Source: Chryseobacterium lacus
Lineage (GTDB): Bacteria; Bacteroidota; Bacteroidia; Flavobacteriales; Weeksellaceae
Length of the DNA stretch: 64,000 nucleotides
Assembly: GCF_003336205.1 (NCBI RefSeq)
Contig: NZ_QPIE01000005.1
Location: 62,001 to 126,000 of the forward strand
Direction of reading: 5' to 3'
The notes below the pieces were generated by a model that was given only the letters and a program-made list of their open reading frames with translations, was not told where the DNA came from and ran no database searches. Numbering within the stretch: position 1 is the first letter of the stretch; every line of letters begins with the position of its first letter. Of the stretch, positions 14,325 to 24,068 are shown piece after piece. The position numbers and the translations under genes are program-made.

Positions 14325-15995
14325 ATGGAAGAAGAAAAGAAAAGACTCAATTTTATTGAGCAAATTATAGAGGATGATTTAGCCAACGGAATGAAACGGG
14401 AACAGCTTCGGTTTCGTTTTCCACCAGAACCCAACGGATATCTCCACATTGGACATACCAAAGCTATTTGTATTAATTTTGGTTTGGGCGAGAAATATAA
14501 TGCACCCGTGAATCTACGTTTTGATGACACCAATCCTGAAAAAGAAGAACAGGAATATGTAGATTCGATCAAAGAAGATGTCTCTTGGCTGGGATTTCAG
14601 TGGGATCAGGAATTGTACGCTTCCGATTATTTTCAACAACTTTATGAATGGGCTGTACAAATGATCAAAGATGGGAAAGCGTATGTGGACGAACAACCAT
14701 CGGAAATCATTACCGAACAGCGCAAGAATCCTATTGAACCGGGTATTGAAAGTCCATACCGGAATCGGCCCGTTGAAGAATCTCTGGATTTATTCCAACG
14801 CATGAAAGCAGGAGAATTCGAGGAAGGCACGATGTCTTTAAGAGCCAAAATCGACATGACTTCTCCCAATATGAATATGAGAGATCCGGTAATGTACAGA
14901 ATTTTAAAACGACCGCATCACAGAACCGGCGATCAGTGGAAAATATATCCGATGTACGACTGGGCGCATGGTGAAAGCGATTATATCGAACAAATTTCTC
15001 ACTCTCTTTGTTCTCTTGAATTTGAAAATCACCGTCCTTTGTATGACTGGTATCTGGATCAGGTGTATGAAGAGGGAAATGTCCGAAATAAACAAAGGGA
15101 ATTTGCTCGGATGAATGTTTCTTACATGATTACTTCCAAAAGAAAACTACACCGTTTGGTGAAAGAAGGCGTTGTCAATGGTTGGGACGATCCGCGAATG
15201 CCTACCATTTCCGGACTTAGGCGAAAAGGATATACACCAGCATCCATTAAAAATTTTATAGAAAGGGTAGGAGTAGCCAAGCGTGAAAACCTGATTGACA
15301 TACAACTTCTGGAATTTTTTGTGAGGGAAGATCTTAATAAAATTGCCCGCAGAATGATGGCTGTGAAAGATCCTGTAAAACTGATCATAGAAAATTATCC
15401 TGAGGATCATGAAGAATGGCTGGAAACGGAAAATAATCCTGAAGATCCAAACGCAGGAACGAGGAAAATTCCTTTTTCCAGAGAAATCTGGATTGAAAGG
15501 GAAGATTTTATGGAGGAAGCACCTAAAAAATTCTTCAGACTTTCTATAGGAAATGAGGTTCGCCTGAAATCTGCCTACATTATCAAAGCAGAACGCGTAG
15601 AAAGAGACGAAAATGGGGAAATCATAACCATTTATGCTACTTACGATCCAGACACAAGATCCGGAAGTGGCTCAGAAGCCAGCCAAAGAAAAGTAAAAGG
15701 AACTTTGCATTGGGTTTCTGTAAAGCACGCTGTTCCGGTAGAAATCAGAATTTATGACCGCTTATTCACTGTAGAACAACCTGATGCTGAGAAAGATTCA
15801 GATTTTTTGGAATTCATCAATCCGGATTCCCTGACCGTTGTGTACGGATATGCCGAACCTGCTATCCAAGAAATGGAAACAGGCCAGCCAATACAGTTTC
15901 AGAGAATCGGATATTTTACAAAAGATACGGACAGTACAGGTGACAGATTGGTGTTCAACCGAACGGTCACTTTAAAAGATAGCTATAAACCTTAA
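14325..15995 (+). CDS. glnS: Glutaminyl-tRNA synthetase
   Basis: A 556-residue class I synthetase. PPEPNGYLHIGHTKAI holds the HIGH motif at residues 41-44, and SYMITSKRKLHRL carries the KMSKS-equivalent (ITSKRK). The class-specific elements TRFPPEPNGYLHIG-like opening, RFDDTNPEKE and the C-terminal anticodon-binding barrels (WIEREDFMEEAP, SAYIIKAERVE, GTLHWV) distinguish it from glutamyl-tRNA synthetase. Having GlnRS implies that Gln-tRNA can be made directly, without GatCAB. Second gene of the speB operon, followed by a strong terminator. Confidence 0.95.
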   Translation: MEEEKKRLNFIEQIIEDDLANGMKREQLRFRFPPEPNGYLHIGHTKAICINFGLGEKYNAPVNLRFDDTNPEKEEQEYVDSIKEDVSWLGFQWDQELYASDYFQQLYEWAVQMIKDGKAYVDEQPSEIITEQRKNPIEPGIESPYRNRPVEESLDLFQRMKAGEFEEGTMSLRAKIDMTSPNMNMRDPVMYRILKRPHHRTGDQWKIYPMYDWAHGESDYIEQISHSLCSLEFENHRPLYDWYLDQVYEEGNVRNKQREFARMNVSYMITSKRKLHRLVKEGVVNGWDDPRMPTISGLRRKGYTPASIKNFIERVGVAKRENLIDIQLLEFFVREDLNKIARRMMAVKDPVKLIIENYPEDHEEWLETENNPEDPNAGTRKIPFSREIWIEREDFMEEAPKKFFRLSIGNEVRLKSAYIIKAERVERDENGEIITIYATYDPDTRSGSGSEASQRKVKGTLHWVSVKHAVPVEIRIYDRLFTVEQPDAEKDSDFLEFINPDSLTVVYGYAEPAIQEMETGQPIQFQRIGYFTKDTDSTGDRLVFNRTVTLKDSYKP

Positions 15996-16002
15996 CCTAA
16001 AA

Positions 16003-16042
16003 TAACGGTATTTATATCCCTGATACGAATACCGTTTTTTTT
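16003..16042 (+). terminator. Rho-independent terminator after glnS
   Basis: AACGGTATT pairs perfectly with AATACCGTT, followed by eight T. Confidence 0.88.
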
Positions 16043-16127
16043 ATTTTAATGAGAAAGCCGACGTATCTGCGTTTTAGTTTGTAATTGATTTTCAACATTT
16101 GTTTTAGTTTTGCTGCAAATTTAACAC

Positions 16128-16192
16128 TTATCATTAAAAAAGAAAGTTAATTTAGCGTTAAAATTATTTAAATGATAATGTTGTCATCTTTG
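16128..16192 (+). promoter_or_regulatory. Possible Fur-like operator and -7 region before the TonB receptor
   Basis: TTATCATT (16128-16135) and AATGATAA (16171-16178) are inverted copies 35 bp apart, and ATGATAATGTTGTCAT (16172-16187) is a near-perfect palindrome overlapping a weak -7 box, CATCTTTG (16185-16192). A repressor site for iron control is an inference. Confidence 0.35.
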
Positions 16193-16203
16193 AAATATTT
16201 ATT

Positions 16204-18228
16204 TTGAAGAAACTATTATATTTTTTTTGGATATTCTCTTTTGCTTTATTTTCATCTCAGGAAACAGACAGCGTTTCATTAATCTCTGAAGTGGTGATGG
16301 ATGCATATCAAAAACCGACTCGCTTCATCGCTTCTACCAAATCTGCAGCCATCGCACAGGGCAATATTTTGAAACTGAATGCACCGGACAGACTTCTAGA
16401 AAGCTTGAATTTTCTTCCCGGAACCCGAATGGAAGAACGTTCACCCGGAAGTTACAGGCTTGCGATTCGGGGTAGTGCGCTCAGGTCGCCGTATGGTGTG
16501 AGAAATGTGAAGGTGTATCTGGACGAATTTATCTTTTCAGACGCCACAGGAAATACTTATCTTAATTTGCTTGATCCGTCGCTCATCAACAAAATTGAAT
16601 TGTATAAAGGCCCGGAAGGTGGAGATTTTGGTGCGGTAACAGGTGGAACAGTTTTGCTGAAAACGTCAGATTCAGAACGCAAAACACTGGAAATAAATGC
16701 AGGAAGCTATGGGCTTTTTCGATATGGAGCGCATTATGCGCGCGATTTTGGGCAACATTCATTACAGTTTTTTCATAGTTTTCATACCGCAGATTCTTAC
16801 CGGGAACAGTCCGCCTTACAGCGCATGAATTTCTTTCTGAAAGATAAAATTACCTATAAAAAAGATCATGAATTAAATCTGATGTTTCTCTTCTCCGATT
16901 TAAAATATGAAACTCCTGGCGGACTCACCGAAGCACAGATGAACGACAACAGAAGACAAGCGAGACCCGCTGCTGGTGCATTTCCTGGTGCTTCCGAACA
17001 ACAGGCAGGAATTTATAATCAAACTTTTATGGGCGGAATTTCTCACCGTTTTCCGCTGTCAGAAAGTTGGTCACATTTTATGGTTTTTCAGAATACCATT
17101 ACATCTATTAAAAATCCCTTCATCACCAATTTTGAGAAAAGAAAAGAAGAAAATTATGCCTTCAGAACTCATCTGAATTATGAAAAAATATTGAAAAATA
17201 TGATTTTGCAAACGCGGATTGGTTTTGAAGGAGGAATGAATACCACACAAATTGAAAATTTTGATAACAATAAAGGTGTGCCGGGAAATTTACAAAATGC
17301 CGATAAAATCTTTGCCAGAAGTGGATTTATTTTTCTTTCCCAAAAAGCTGAAATAGGAAACCGGTTGTTCATTGATGCTGCATTAAGCCTGAATGGAATG
17401 GAATATCAATGGAAAGTGCCAGACGCAGCGGATGGTGCTGTACAGTTTAATAATCAATGGTTGCCCGATTTTGGCATCACTTATCTTTTGAGTGAACGCT
17501 TTTCTATTCGGGGTAAAATCGGAAAAGGAAATTCTGCTCCGGTGTTGGAAGAATTCCGTTCTTCAACTCAGGAAATTAATACTTTTTTGAAACCGGAATA
17601 TGGATGGAATAAAGAACTCGGATTCCGAAAGCAATTAGGAACTTCCTTTTATCTGGAAGCATCGTTTTTTGATTTTCGCCTTAAAGATGCGATTGTCAGA
17701 AGACAAAACGAGGCCGGACAGGAGTTCTTTGTCAATTCCGGAAGTACAGCGCAACAAGGAATTGAAATAACTGCGGAAACTAAAAAATTTAAAATAAATT
17801 CTTCTTTTCTGAATGAAATCAGATTTTGGACTTCCGCAGCGTTTTATGATTTCACTTTTGAAGAATATCGTAAAAACGATGAAGATTATTCAGGAAACAA
17901 AATAACAGGTGTTCCCGCTTCCACCATCCAGAATTTGTTGAGCTTGAAATTAGCGAACATCATGAACTTTCACTTGTCACATTTTTATACATCGTCTTTT
18001 TATCTGAATGATGCCAATAGTGTGGCTTCTGAACCCAGTCTCATTGGAAATTTAGTTTTCGAATATCCCTTAAAATTGAACAATTCTATTCTGAATTTTA
18101 AAGTTCAGATGAACAATATTTATAATACAAAATATGTTCTCGGGTATGACATCAATGCTTTCGGAGGAAGGTTTTATAATCCGGCACCGACACGAAGCTT
18201 CACAGCAGGAATGACAATACATTTTTAA
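16204..18228 (+). CDS. TonB-dependent outer membrane receptor
   Basis: A 674-residue protein starting at a TTG, the only start that keeps the signal peptide (KKLLYFFWIFSFALFSSQ). A plug domain spans roughly residues 40-155: ANAPDRLLESLNFLPG-like LNAPDRLLESLNFLPGT, YRLAIRGSALRSPYGVRNVK, VYLDEFIFSD and IELYKGPEGGDFGAVTGG. A barrel of about 22 strands follows, ending SFTAGMTIHF with terminal Phe. There is no N-terminal carboxypeptidase-regulatory domain and no SusD partner, so it looks like a siderophore, heme or metal receptor and not a polysaccharide-uptake SusC. The upstream palindrome is compatible with iron control. The substrate cannot be read from sequence. Confidence 0.9.
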   Translation: MKKLLYFFWIFSFALFSSQETDSVSLISEVVMDAYQKPTRFIASTKSAAIAQGNILKLNAPDRLLESLNFLPGTRMEERSPGSYRLAIRGSALRSPYGVRNVKVYLDEFIFSDATGNTYLNLLDPSLINKIELYKGPEGGDFGAVTGGTVLLKTSDSERKTLEINAGSYGLFRYGAHYARDFGQHSLQFFHSFHTADSYREQSALQRMNFFLKDKITYKKDHELNLMFLFSDLKYETPGGLTEAQMNDNRRQARPAAGAFPGASEQQAGIYNQTFMGGISHRFPLSESWSHFMVFQNTITSIKNPFITNFEKRKEENYAFRTHLNYEKILKNMILQTRIGFEGGMNTTQIENFDNNKGVPGNLQNADKIFARSGFIFLSQKAEIGNRLFIDAALSLNGMEYQWKVPDAADGAVQFNNQWLPDFGITYLLSERFSIRGKIGKGNSAPVLEEFRSSTQEINTFLKPEYGWNKELGFRKQLGTSFYLEASFFDFRLKDAIVRRQNEAGQEFFVNSGSTAQQGIEITAETKKFKINSSFLNEIRFWTSAAFYDFTFEEYRKNDEDYSGNKITGVPASTIQNLLSLKLANIMNFHLSHFYTSSFYLNDANSVASEPSLIGNLVFEYPLKLNNSILNFKVQMNNIYNTKYVLGYDINAFGGRFYNPAPTRSFTAGMTIHF

Positions 18229-18268
18229 TTCACGGAATAAAAGTTGCTCTGCCTCAATAAAAAATGTT

Positions 18269-18910
18269 GTGAAAAAGATCATCTTCTTATTTCTTCTAAT
18301 GTTGTTTTCAGGATCCTGCACTCAAAAAAAAACGGATTTACCATCTCAGGAACTAACTGTGAATTCGGTTTCAGAAGATACCACTTCTACTCTAAAGCCA
18401 TTTCCGGAAGCGGAAAATAAGAATGTTATTTCGCTCAGCATTCAAATTTTAAATCTTTTGCAAAAAGAACAATATGATGAATTTATCGGATTTATTCATC
18501 CGGAAAAAGGGATGCGCTTTTCCATGTACGCTCATGTTGATCCGCAAAAAAACAAGGTTTTCAGCCGGGAAGATTTTCAGAAATATATCAACTCCAACAT
18601 CCGTTTTACCTTCGGAGAAAAGGACGGAACCGGAGAAAAATACGTTATTTCTCTCGGGAAATATATTCAGGAATGGGTATTGAAAAGAGATTTCAGTAAA
18701 GCGGAATTGCTGCACAATACTTTTAAAGGAGAGGGAAACTCGCTGAACAATTTAAAAGAAATGTATCCAAATTCGGAATTTACAGAGTTTTACATTTCAG
18801 GAACTGAACAATACGGTGGTATGGACTGGAATGCGCTTCGATTGGTTTTCGAAAAATTTGAAGGGAAATATTATCTTGTTGCCATCATCAACGATCAGTG
18901 GACAATCTGA
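18269..18910 (+). CDS. Hypothetical lipoprotein
   Basis: A 213-residue protein from a GTG start (MKKIIFLFLLMLFSGSC), with a lipobox FSGSC so that the Cys at residue 17 would be acylated. The mature part begins with a Thr/Ser/Pro-rich linker, then a mixed alpha/beta domain: NVISLSIQILNLLQKEQYDE, FIGFIHPEKGMRFSMYAHV, then FEKFEGKYYLVAIINDQWTI at the end. I do not recognise a named family, though the layout recalls small ligand-binding NTF2-like folds. It lies 40 bp after the TonB receptor and could be co-transcribed as its surface partner. It converges on the glycosyltransferase gene with only 3 bp between stops. Confidence 0.75.
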   Translation: MKKIIFLFLLMLFSGSCTQKKTDLPSQELTVNSVSEDTTSTLKPFPEAENKNVISLSIQILNLLQKEQYDEFIGFIHPEKGMRFSMYAHVDPQKNKVFSREDFQKYINSNIRFTFGEKDGTGEKYVISLGKYIQEWVLKRDFSKAELLHNTFKGEGNSLNNLKEMYPNSEFTEFYISGTEQYGGMDWNALRLVFEKFEGKYYLVAIINDQWTI

Positions 18911-18913
18911 AAA

Positions 18914-20203
18914 TTACAAAATTTCTGAAAGTCTGTGCGTCAGGTTTCTTCGGGAATACTGATCAATACGGGATGGGTTTCGCTGTATTTCATTATTTTT
19001 CCAAAACTCAAATTGCTGTAAGAGAAAACTTTTCACTTCTTCCTTTTGATCAAAATTAAAATGGTGTCCGGCTTTTGTTTCTTCCAGAATTCTGGCAACA
19101 TCCGCACCTTTCGGTCCAAAAGAAAGAACTGTTTTCCCGGTAGCCAGATATTCAAAGATTTTTCCCGGAATGATGCCTTTAGACTTTTCATTTGGAAAAT
19201 TGGTCACCATCAGCACGTCAGATTTCTGCATTTCTTTATTCGATTCAGAATGAGAAAGATAACCTAAATTATTTACCGTATTGTGTAACGGAGTATTTTG
19301 AATCTTTTTAATGATTTTATCATCAATTCTGCCAACGAATTTCAGTTCAAAATAATCTCTAAATTCTTGATTTTCAGTAATAATTTCATTTAAAACTTGC
19401 CAAAGAACTTCAGGATTTCTCAGTTGCTCCAATACGCCAATATAGCTCAAAGTGAATTTTTCATTTCTTTTCAACTCAGATTTATTCTGAATTTCTGTAT
19501 CAAAACCATTGGTGATACAAATTGCATTCGCACCTTTATGCCTGAAGTTTTCGGCGTCTGTAAAACTGGTAGCCAGCGTTATATCAGCGTTTTTAAAAAC
19601 TTTTTCTTCCAATTTTCGGTGTTTCAGGTCCGATTTTTTAGTCAGTTTTAAATGTTGATAATATGAAATTTCCGTCCACGGATCTCTGAAATCAGCCATC
19701 CATTTCATATCGGGAAATTCTTTTTTCAGTTGCAGACCTATCAAGTGAAGCGAATGTGGTGGCCCGGTGGTTACCAAAGCATCGATATGATTTTCTTTCA
19801 GATATTTTCGAAGGAATTTTACAGAAGGTTTCACCCAAAAAACCCGCGCATCAGGAATGAAAAAATTACCGCGAATCCAGATGGACAATTTTGATTTCCA
19901 ACTTTGGTTTTGGCCTACATCAAATTGTCCTGCCTTGAATTTTTTATTGTCTTTTCCGAAAAATTCAGCAATCTGATACGGCTCCAGAATTTTAGTTTTG
20001 ATGACTTTCAAATCTTCGGAAACTTCACTTTGCAAAGTCTCATCCACAATAGGATAACTCGGATTTTCCGGAATAAAAACCACCGGTTCCCAACCAAATT
20101 CCGGAAGATATTTCACGAATTTCAGCCATCGCTGAACACCGGGCCCACCTGCAGGCGGCCAATAATAGGTGATGATCAGGATTTTTTTTGATTCCGAACT
20201 CAT
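18914..20203 (-). CDS. Glycosyltransferase (GT4-like)
   Basis: A 429-residue GT-B type enzyme. The N-terminal half has the glycine-rich loop ITYYWPPAGGPGVQRWLKF and TTGPPHSLHLIGLQL; the C-terminal half has FTLSYIGVLEQLRNPEVLW and the donor-site segment PGKIFEYLATGKTVLSFGP, corresponding to the E-x7-E region of GT4 enzymes. It transfers a sugar from an activated nucleotide donor, probably at the cytoplasmic membrane in glycan or glycolipid synthesis. It is downstream of the YfhO gene (38 bp) on the same strand, so the two may act on one glycan. No other glycan cluster genes adjoin. Confidence 0.85.
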   Translation of the reverse strand: MSSESKKILIITYYWPPAGGPGVQRWLKFVKYLPEFGWEPVVFIPENPSYPIVDETLQSEVSEDLKVIKTKILEPYQIAEFFGKDNKKFKAGQFDVGQNQSWKSKLSIWIRGNFFIPDARVFWVKPSVKFLRKYLKENHIDALVTTGPPHSLHLIGLQLKKEFPDMKWMADFRDPWTEISYYQHLKLTKKSDLKHRKLEEKVFKNADITLATSFTDAENFRHKGANAICITNGFDTEIQNKSELKRNEKFTLSYIGVLEQLRNPEVLWQVLNEIITENQEFRDYFELKFVGRIDDKIIKKIQNTPLHNTVNNLGYLSHSESNKEMQKSDVLMVTNFPNEKSKGIIPGKIFEYLATGKTVLSFGPKGADVARILEETKAGHHFNFDQKEEVKSFLLQQFEFWKNNEIQRNPSRIDQYSRRNLTHRLSEIL

Positions 20204-20241
20204 GTCATTTCAGGAAACTGAATGATTATTTAAAAGGATTA

Positions 20242-22764
20242 TTATTCCTTAGATTTTCTTTGTCTGAACATAAAATAACCGCCGCCCACACTTAATAAAA
20301 GAAAAAACCCGAATGAAATCGTTGAAATCAATTTTCCTTTTTCGATGACTTCCGGTTCAAAAACCATTCGCACCGTATGAATTCCGGCCGGAACGTGCAC
20401 TGCTCTGAGGAGATAATTCGCTTTGATGTAAGGAACTTCCTTTTCGTCCACAAAAACCTTCCAACCTTTTGGATAATATATTTCTGAAAAAACTGCCAAC
20501 TGCGGCGTTTTGCTTTGCGCAGAAAATTCCAGTTCGTCAGCTTTATATTTGGTGAGTTTAAGATAGGCGGTAGAATCCGCAGCCAAAGGTTTTCCATCGA
20601 AATAATTTTGATCTGAAGCAGCAATTATTGCGGTTTTTTTCGAATCAATTTCACCAATTCGTCTTATTTCCTCATTGGGCGTTTTCACAAATTCCACATC
20701 GGAAACGAACCACGCATTACCGTTGGCATGAGGATTTGGCACAGCTTGCGGTTCCTGCACATCTCCGAATATCATGTATTTGGTATTCAGCATATTCAGG
20801 ATTTTTGGAATTTTCACTGTATCCATTTTAGTGAAATATTCACCGATAAGATCATCATAACGGCGAAGTTTTACTGCATGATAACCACCAACGGAAGATT
20901 TGAAATAAGAAGTATTGGTTTCTCCAAAAGGATTTATTGCCTGATTGTAAATACGATAATGACCTTTATCTCTCTCAGCAATCGTTTCCAGAGTTTTATT
21001 CACATTAGCGTTGATTAATAATCCCTGAAGTTCACGGTTGTCGCCCACTTTGTCTATAAGCAGGTCGGTGACTTCTGTTTGAAAAGGATTTTCTGCAAAA
21101 ACGGCATCTACGAAATTATCCTCGTTCAGATAACGCTGGTTTACAGTCCATAAATCGAAAATACTCACGGCTGCAATAACGATGAGTGCCAAATTCTGAC
21201 TGATTTTCTTATTCAGTGACAACCAAAGTGTTGCAGCAACAATCGCGACGAAAAGCAATGTTTTAATGGCATCCGTTCGGAACATGCTGAATCGTTCACC
21301 TACAAGATAATCAAGCAAATAAGGTGGAAGATATGTTTTTTCATTATCGGTATGAAAACCAAGCAGCGATTTTCCAAAAATCAATAAAATCAAAATAATT
21401 CCCAGAACTACAGCTGATACGTTCGTCAGAATTTTCTTTTTGTAAGAATGATCCAGCGTTTCATCGGTATAAAAACGATAAAGCCCGATGATGGCTATAA
21501 GAGGGAATAACAATTCCACAACAACGAGAATAGATGACGGTGCTCTGAATTTATTGTAAAAAGGAACGACATCAATAAAAAAATCTGAGAGAAACATCAG
21601 ATTGCTTCCCCAAGCTAACATAATGGTAAGCACCGAAGCACCTAAAATCCAGTAACGGTATTTTTTCCAGGCAAAGAAAAACCCTAAAATCGCAAGAAAA
21701 ACTACGATGGCTCCCTGATACGCCGGGCCTGAAGTTCCGGGTTGGTCGCCCCAATACGTCATATTTGTAAGGCCGCGAACAATATTATCTACCTCGGCCT
21801 GAGACTGTGCATTTTCCTGAACAAGTTGCTGGATGGTCTCCATCATTTCTTTGCCTTCAGGCTCATTGCTTCCTCCTCCCATTAATCTCGGGATGAAGAG
21901 ATTCAGCGTTTCCAGTTTGCCATAACTCCACATCAGAATACTTTCTTTATCCATTCCGGATTTGTCGGCAGTATGTCTTTCGTTATCCAAAATCTGCTTT
22001 CCGCGAACGGTTTCAGTAACATATTCCGCGTTTGCCATAATTCTTTGTGAGTTCATTCCGACTCCTAAAATACAAGCGAGGGCAATGATTCCAGAAGAAA
22101 TAACGAAATGTTTTACAGGTGTTTTTTTCTGAATCGCACGAATCAATTCCGAAATAAATAAAAACGCCAATGCCAGAAACAGATAATACGTCATCTGTGG
22201 ATGATTGGCCGCAATCTGAAGTCCCATGAAAAGTGTGGTGACTATAAATCCGACAACATATTTTTTCCGGATATAAACCAATAAAATGCCTGCAAGCAGA
22301 GGAGCGAAATACGCAATGGTGTGAACTTTTCCATTGTGTCCCGCGGCGATAATAATATAAAAATAAGTAGAAAGCCCGAAAAATAATGCTCCCAACAATG
22401 CATATTTCCAGTTGCGGACGGCTACATAACCCAAAAGAAAAAATCCTGAAAAAAGGAGAAACAGATAATTGACAGGTTTTGGCAGAAAATTCAGGAGATT
22501 ATCGATCTGTTTAATCACATCTCCACGAAACTGCGAACCCATCTGATAAGTTGGCATTCCGCCGAACATACTGTTGCTCCAATAGGTTTCTTTTCCGTAT
22601 TGTGCGCGATAATCTAAAAGTTCTTTCGCACCACCTTTGTATTGAACAATATCGTGCTGAAAAAGCTGCTTGCCGGAAAGTACCGGATAAGCGTACAAAT
22701 AGCCGATTACCATGAAGAAGACGAGGCAAACAATACTATAAATCAGGTTTTTATTCTTGGTCAT
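20242..22764 (-). CDS. YfhO family polytopic membrane protein
   Basis: An 840-residue protein with about a dozen membrane helices, the first at residues 8-28, and a large C-terminal extracytoplasmic domain (from about residue 560) before a last helix near 810-828 (ISFGFFLLLSVGGGYFMF). The features YAYPVLSGKQLFQHDIVQYKG, YWSNSMFGGMPTYQMGSQF and NKFRAPSSILVVVELLFPLI are typical of YfhO proteins, which belong with GT-C type enzymes using polyprenyl-linked sugars; a Bacillus member glycosylates lipoteichoic acid. In Bacteroidota the target is unknown. It is probably co-transcribed with the small protein upstream and the glycosyltransferase downstream. Confidence 0.88.
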   Translation of the reverse strand: MTKNKNLIYSIVCLVFFMVIGYLYAYPVLSGKQLFQHDIVQYKGGAKELLDYRAQYGKETYWSNSMFGGMPTYQMGSQFRGDVIKQIDNLLNFLPKPVNYLFLLFSGFFLLGYVAVRNWKYALLGALFFGLSTYFYIIIAAGHNGKVHTIAYFAPLLAGILLVYIRKKYVVGFIVTTLFMGLQIAANHPQMTYYLFLALAFLFISELIRAIQKKTPVKHFVISSGIIALACILGVGMNSQRIMANAEYVTETVRGKQILDNERHTADKSGMDKESILMWSYGKLETLNLFIPRLMGGGSNEPEGKEMMETIQQLVQENAQSQAEVDNIVRGLTNMTYWGDQPGTSGPAYQGAIVVFLAILGFFFAWKKYRYWILGASVLTIMLAWGSNLMFLSDFFIDVVPFYNKFRAPSSILVVVELLFPLIAIIGLYRFYTDETLDHSYKKKILTNVSAVVLGIILILLIFGKSLLGFHTDNEKTYLPPYLLDYLVGERFSMFRTDAIKTLLFVAIVAATLWLSLNKKISQNLALIVIAAVSIFDLWTVNQRYLNEDNFVDAVFAENPFQTEVTDLLIDKVGDNRELQGLLINANVNKTLETIAERDKGHYRIYNQAINPFGETNTSYFKSSVGGYHAVKLRRYDDLIGEYFTKMDTVKIPKILNMLNTKYMIFGDVQEPQAVPNPHANGNAWFVSDVEFVKTPNEEIRRIGEIDSKKTAIIAASDQNYFDGKPLAADSTAYLKLTKYKADELEFSAQSKTPQLAVFSEIYYPKGWKVFVDEKEVPYIKANYLLRAVHVPAGIHTVRMVFEPEVIEKGKLISTISFGFFLLLSVGGGYFMFRQRKSKE

Positions 22765-22783
22765 CGTTTTGATTTTCAGAAAA

Positions 22784-23002
22784 TTATTGGGTGTTTTTTG
22801 GATCTTTTATTTCTTCATATTCGACCGTTTCAGCATCCCATTTCACTTTTTTATCAATTTTTGATTTTTCTTTTTTCTCCGGTTTTCCAAATGGATTCTG
22901 GTGGATATTTTTATAAAACTGTTTGAAAAACAATCTTTTAAGGATATTCCAAACGAAGAAAATAATAATGGTACTTAATATGGTTAAAAGGATGAATTTC
23001 AT
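22784..23002 (-). CDS. Small membrane protein (DUF4834-like)
   Basis: A 72-residue protein with one N-terminal membrane helix (about residues 2-20, KFILLTILSTIIIFFVWNI) and a charged cytoplasmic tail (KKEKSKIDKKVKWDAETVEYEEI). This helix-plus-charged-tail layout resembles the DUF4834 family of Bacteroidota. It ends 19 bp before the yfhO start and begins 6 bp after the preceding gene's stop, so it sits inside an operon. It could be an accessory subunit of the YfhO protein; that is inference. Confidence 0.75.
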   Translation of the reverse strand: MKFILLTILSTIIIFFVWNILKRLFFKQFYKNIHQNPFGKPEKKEKSKIDKKVKWDAETVEYEEIKDPKNTQ

Positions 23003-23008
23003 CGGCCT

Positions 23009-24064
23009 TTATTTTTTTGGATTTACAATAACATAAGAATCGGAAGTATTGGTCATGGTTTCGGAGTTTTTGCCGTCGCTGAATGTCTGGCTTTGTGATG
23101 TTTTCACATGAATGTTCTGATTGATGATCCAACCGGAATGTACATCAAAAGTATAGGTTCCGTTTTGAGTAAGTTCAGAACTCAAAGTCTGGGTAACACC
23201 TTCCTGGGTTTCTTTGTTGGATTGTTTCGGAATTCCTCCGGTAATGGTAATTTCTGCTATCCCGTCCTTTACTTTTTTCAAAGTGTAATGAGACTGAATT
23301 TTTATTTTTCCATCTGGCGAAGCGTTTTCGGAAACCGTCCATTTTTCTCCGATTTTTGCACCTTTTTTCGGGATGATAAAGATATTTTTGGAAAACTGAT
23401 CCTTCAAAACTTCCTCACTAAAAGATGCTTTTAGCTGCGCAAGAAGTGCTTTTCTTTCATTGGCGTCTTTCGTAAGGCCATTTACTGTAGTTGTAAATTT
23501 GGAATAAATCGGGTCAAATCCTTTGATAGAAATAATATTTCCATTCTCATGAATCTTCATGTTCAGCTTGTTACCGGTCATGGCTTTATCAATCGTCCAG
23601 CGGTTTTTCAGTCCTTCATCTTTAGGTGCAGGTTGTCGCGTGTCAATCGTTTCGGTTTTTCCTTGTGCTGATTGAGAAGTTTTTTTAGCAACAAAATTGA
23701 TGGTTATATCGTAAATTTTATTTTCAAAATTATTTACGGTGAAAGTAATTTCGTCGGTGTTTTCTCGGGTCATGCTCTGCGAACTTCCGTCCGGCAATTT
23801 AGCCGTTGCCACATCTTTCTGATGGGTAGTAAAAGGATAGGTTTTTCCTTTTTCCAGTTTCAGGGATTGGGTAAATATCCCTGCCGAATCTTTTATAGCA
23901 GCGTTTTGTGCCATTTCTTTCAAAGTTTGAGCAGAATCTGCAGCAGGAACTTCAATGGAAATGGTATCACCGGTAACAGGATCTATTTTAGTGATGGTTT
24001 TACTTTCTTTTTTACAGGCTGCCAGTGCGATGGAAACCAGCACCAGGGCTGTTATTTTCTTCAT
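23009..24064 (-). CDS. DUF6263-like lipoprotein
   Basis: A 351-residue lipoprotein: MKKITALVLVSIALAAC has a lipobox (LAAC) at residue 17. A 40-residue acidic linker follows, then a beta-rich body (KLEKGKTYPFTTHQKDVATA, ENTDEITFTVNNFENKIYDI, GKTVNENASPDG-like GEKWTVSENASPDGKIKI, YTLKKVKDGIAEITITGGI, NGTYTFDVHSGWIINQNI). The pattern matches the DUF6263 proteins of Bacteroidota as I remember them; the role is unknown. Same-strand neighbours lie 4 and 6 bp away, making it part of a compact operon. Confidence 0.78.
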   Translation of the reverse strand: MKKITALVLVSIALAACKKESKTITKIDPVTGDTISIEVPAADSAQTLKEMAQNAAIKDSAGIFTQSLKLEKGKTYPFTTHQKDVATAKLPDGSSQSMTRENTDEITFTVNNFENKIYDITINFVAKKTSQSAQGKTETIDTRQPAPKDEGLKNRWTIDKAMTGNKLNMKIHENGNIISIKGFDPIYSKFTTTVNGLTKDANERKALLAQLKASFSEEVLKDQFSKNIFIIPKKGAKIGEKWTVSENASPDGKIKIQSHYTLKKVKDGIAEITITGGIPKQSNKETQEGVTQTLSSELTQNGTYTFDVHSGWIINQNIHVKTSQSQTFSDGKNSETMTNTSDSYVIVNPKK

Positions 24065-24068
24065 ATAA

